Below are positions 62,185 through 64,000 of a stretch of DNA of 64,000 nt, in pieces. Position numbers and translations under genes: made by a program. The notes under the pieces were generated by a model. It was not told the DNA's origin. It saw only the letters and a list, made by a program, of their open reading frames with translations, and ran no database searches. Origin of the DNA: Sphingomonadales bacterium (GTDB taxonomy: Bacteria; Pseudomonadota; Alphaproteobacteria; Sphingomonadales; Sphingomonadaceae); contig JAGWMZ010000007.1 of the NCBI GenBank assembly GCA_028871475.1, positions 124,001 to 188,000 of the forward strand, in the 5' to 3' direction. Within the stretch, counting starts at the first letter, position 1, and each line of letters begins with the position of its first letter.

Positions 62185-64000
62185 ATGACCCTTGCCCAAC
62201 TGGCCTTGCGGCCGGATGTCGATGACGCCCGGCGCCTGTTTGAGGTCGCCTGTTCCCTGCGCTCCTGTCTGCAGGGCGGAGGCCCGAGCCGTCAGGCGCT
62301 CAAGCGCATGATGAAGGAAGCCTACGGTGCTGACGATGCCAGCGGCCGCTGGTCCATGCGCGATGCTTACAATGCGCTCGAAGCCGCGCAGGCGCTGGCT
62401 CTGTCCGCGCCCGATAGCCCCTTGCTCGCCGGAGAGCCTGAGGCTGTCTTCAAGCGCTTGCTCGACCTGGAGCACAGCCTGCCGACCCAGACCTATCGCA
62501 GCGAGGTCCAGGTCGAGAAGCAGCAGTTCAGCACGCCGATGGTGTTGGCCTGGCTCGCCGGGCTGGCTGCTGCCTGCGGCCCGGACGACGTGGTACTCGA
62601 ACCCTCGGCCGGGACCGGCATGCTGGCCGCTCACGCCAGCCGCGCCGGTGCACGCCTGCTGCTCAATGAGCGCGATCTGGCTCGCGCTGATCTGTGCGCC
62701 CAGATCTTCGGGCAAGGTGTGACGGTCTATGACGCTGAGCATGTCGATGCCCTGCTGGCCGCGAACGAGCATCCCAGCGTGATCCTGATCAACCCACCCT
62801 TCGGGCGCAGCGAGGGGCGCGGCAAGGATCGCCATGCCGGGGCGCGCCATTTGCGCGCGGCGCTGCAACGTCTGGTGCAGGGCGGGCGCTGTGTGGCGAT
62901 CATGCCCTCCAGTTTCACCGAGGATGGTACTGGTGCTGCCGGTTATGCCTCGGTGTCGCAAATCTGCCGCCCCCGCGCCGCCATCACCATCCTCTCCAGC
63001 CCCTATGCCAGGCACGGTACATCGATCGACATTCGCCTGATGATCTATGACAAGGGCTGGCTGGGCTCGACGCGAAACGACCTCGCAGCAAATATCCAGG
63101 ACGCCCTCGACCTGGTCCTGGCGCTGCCGCCGCGTCTCGATCCCGATGACTCGCTGCCGCCTCCCACGCGGCAGGCGCCAAGCCCTGTGATCATGCCCCT
63201 GTCGCTACCGAAGCCTTCCGGGGCAGGCCTGATGGTTGGTATGGGCGTACGCAGGCTGGCTGCGCCCGAACGGATTGCCGCTGACGGGCAGGAGGCGGTG
63301 CCGCTTGCCTATCGGCTGCGCAATGAACCGCTTCCCCCCGGCGAGCAGGTCGGCATCTATTCGGCCTGGCGCCTCGCACGCATCGAGATCGAGGGGGCCA
63401 AGCCGCATCCCGATGATCTGGTGGAATCGCTGGCGATGGCGTCGGTCATGCCGCCGGCAACCACCTACCGCCCCCTGCTCCAGAAGCGGGCGTTCGACGC
63501 GCTCTCGCAGGCCCAGCTTGAAACCATCATCCTGGCCGGTGAAGCCTTCAGCCGCAATCTCACCGGCTTCTTCTCGCCCAATCTGGCTGGCGACCGCCTG
63601 CTGGAGGACAGGGACGGCCAGCCCTATCGCACCGGCTTTTTCATTGCCGATGGCACAGGTGTCGGCAAAGGCCGCGAAGCCTCCGGCATCATTCTCGATC
63701 AGTGGAACCGGGGCCACAAGCGAGCGATCTGGATCTCCATGGCCGATCTCATCGAAGACGCGCGCCGCGACTGGGTGGCGCTCGGGGGCCTCGCCATCGA
63801 TGTCCAGCCGATCAGCAATTTTCCGCTGGGCTCGCCGATCACCATGGAGAGCGGGATCATTTTCCTGACCTATGCAGGTCTCCGCTCCGCCCGCCATGAT
63901 AGCGCATCCCGCCTTCAGCAGTTGCTCGACTGGTCAGGCGAAGGCTTCGAGGGGCTGATCGTCTTCGATGAAGCCCATGCCATGGCCCACGCCGCCGGCA
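62185..64000 (+). CDS. Strawberry-notch-type methyltransferase/helicase, partial
   Basis: The frame is open from ATG 62185 to the window end (at least 605 residues). The N-terminal part has a DNA adenine methyltransferase-like fold (LEPSAGTGMLAAHASRAGA, VILINPPFGRSEG with NPPF). The second part is an SF2/strawberry-notch NTPase (FFIADGTGVGKGREASG as Walker A, FDEAHAMAH as Walker B). Such very large proteins lie near parB on sphingomonad mobile elements. It probably modifies or protects element DNA. The C-terminus is outside. Confidence 0.88.
   Translation, partial: MTLAQLALRPDVDDARRLFEVACSLRSCLQGGGPSRQALKRMMKEAYGADDASGRWSMRDAYNALEAAQALALSAPDSPLLAGEPEAVFKRLLDLEHSLPTQTYRSEVQVEKQQFSTPMVLAWLAGLAAACGPDDVVLEPSAGTGMLAAHASRAGARLLLNERDLARADLCAQIFGQGVTVYDAEHVDALLAANEHPSVILINPPFGRSEGRGKDRHAGARHLRAALQRLVQGGRCVAIMPSSFTEDGTGAAGYASVSQICRPRAAITILSSPYARHGTSIDIRLMIYDKGWLGSTRNDLAANIQDALDLVLALPPRLDPDDSLPPPTRQAPSPVIMPLSLPKPSGAGLMVGMGVRRLAAPERIAADGQEAVPLAYRLRNEPLPPGEQVGIYSAWRLARIEIEGAKPHPDDLVESLAMASVMPPATTYRPLLQKRAFDALSQAQLETIILAGEAFSRNLTGFFSPNLAGDRLLEDRDGQPYRTGFFIADGTGVGKGREASGIILDQWNRGHKRAIWISMADLIEDARRDWVALGGLAIDVQPISNFPLGSPITMESGIIFLTYAGLRSARHDSASRLQQLLDWSGEGFEGLIVFDEAHAMAHAAG

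Noticed and set aside
12260..64000. Second copy of the tRNA-Glu 3' end (right attachment site) within the window
   Set aside because: None found by eye; the element appears to continue beyond 64,000.

Overview
The window looks like a sphingomonad (alphaproteobacterial) chromosome, most likely Novosphingobium or a close relative. The GC content is high, GTG and TTG starts are common, and the housekeeping order purL / serB / miaA / ilvB-ilvN-ilvC / leuA / recJ fits that group. The genus is inferred from gene content, not from a search.

Positions 1-12,283 are conserved core genome. They hold the end of purL, a large REP-like inverted repeat, serB and miaA with overlapping divergent starts, the branched-chain amino acid genes ilvB-ilvN-ilvC, a group-4 glycosyltransferase, a leucine-rich leader peptide before leuA, one uncharacterised gene, recJ and tRNA-Glu(TTC). 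The tRNA is a plausible integration anchor, because everything after it is accessory.

Positions 12,284-17,812 are a patchwork. A small SnoaL / SDR / alpha-beta hydrolase operon is followed by a DUF1330 gene cut by an IS256-family element, then two orphan genes.

Positions 17,813-41,788 are a nearly complete F-type (MPF-F) conjugative type IV secretion operon on the minus strand. In transcription order it runs: small secreted protein, DsbC-like, traA, traL, traE, traK, traB, traV, traC, two small membrane proteins, traW, traU, a small protein, a two-gene traN, trbC, S26 peptidase, traF, TrbB-like, traH, traG. Most neighbours overlap by 4 nt. Two plus-strand modules, a VapBC-type toxin-antitoxin pair and a DUF4143-type AAA ATPase, sit inside the operon. 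No relaxase, coupling protein or integrase is visible.

Positions 42,335-53,192 hold an XRE and a GntR regulator followed by a lasso-peptide locus. It contains a 43-residue precursor (44,123-44,254), a fused leader-binding/protease B protein and an asparagine-synthetase-like C protein. Facing them are a lasso isopeptidase (S9 family), a TonB-dependent receptor with a signalling domain, a FecR anti-sigma factor and an ECF sigma factor. The inferred logic is make and release the peptide, sense and import it through the receptor, open it with the isopeptidase, and switch the receptor genes on through FecR and sigma. A possible 46-residue Cys-rich mini-protein is stop/start coupled to the precursor.

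Positions 53,617-64,000 are the maintenance part of the same mobile element: a frameshifted HIRAN gene, a PIN toxin with an unusual winged-helix/AbrB antitoxin, RadC, small unknowns, a membrane-anchored HTH protein, a decayed pRiA4b ORF-3 gene, a sigma-region-4-like protein, a CHC2/Toprim primase-like protein, a large ParB and the start of a strawberry-notch-type methyltransferase/helicase that runs off the end. The right boundary is outside the window.
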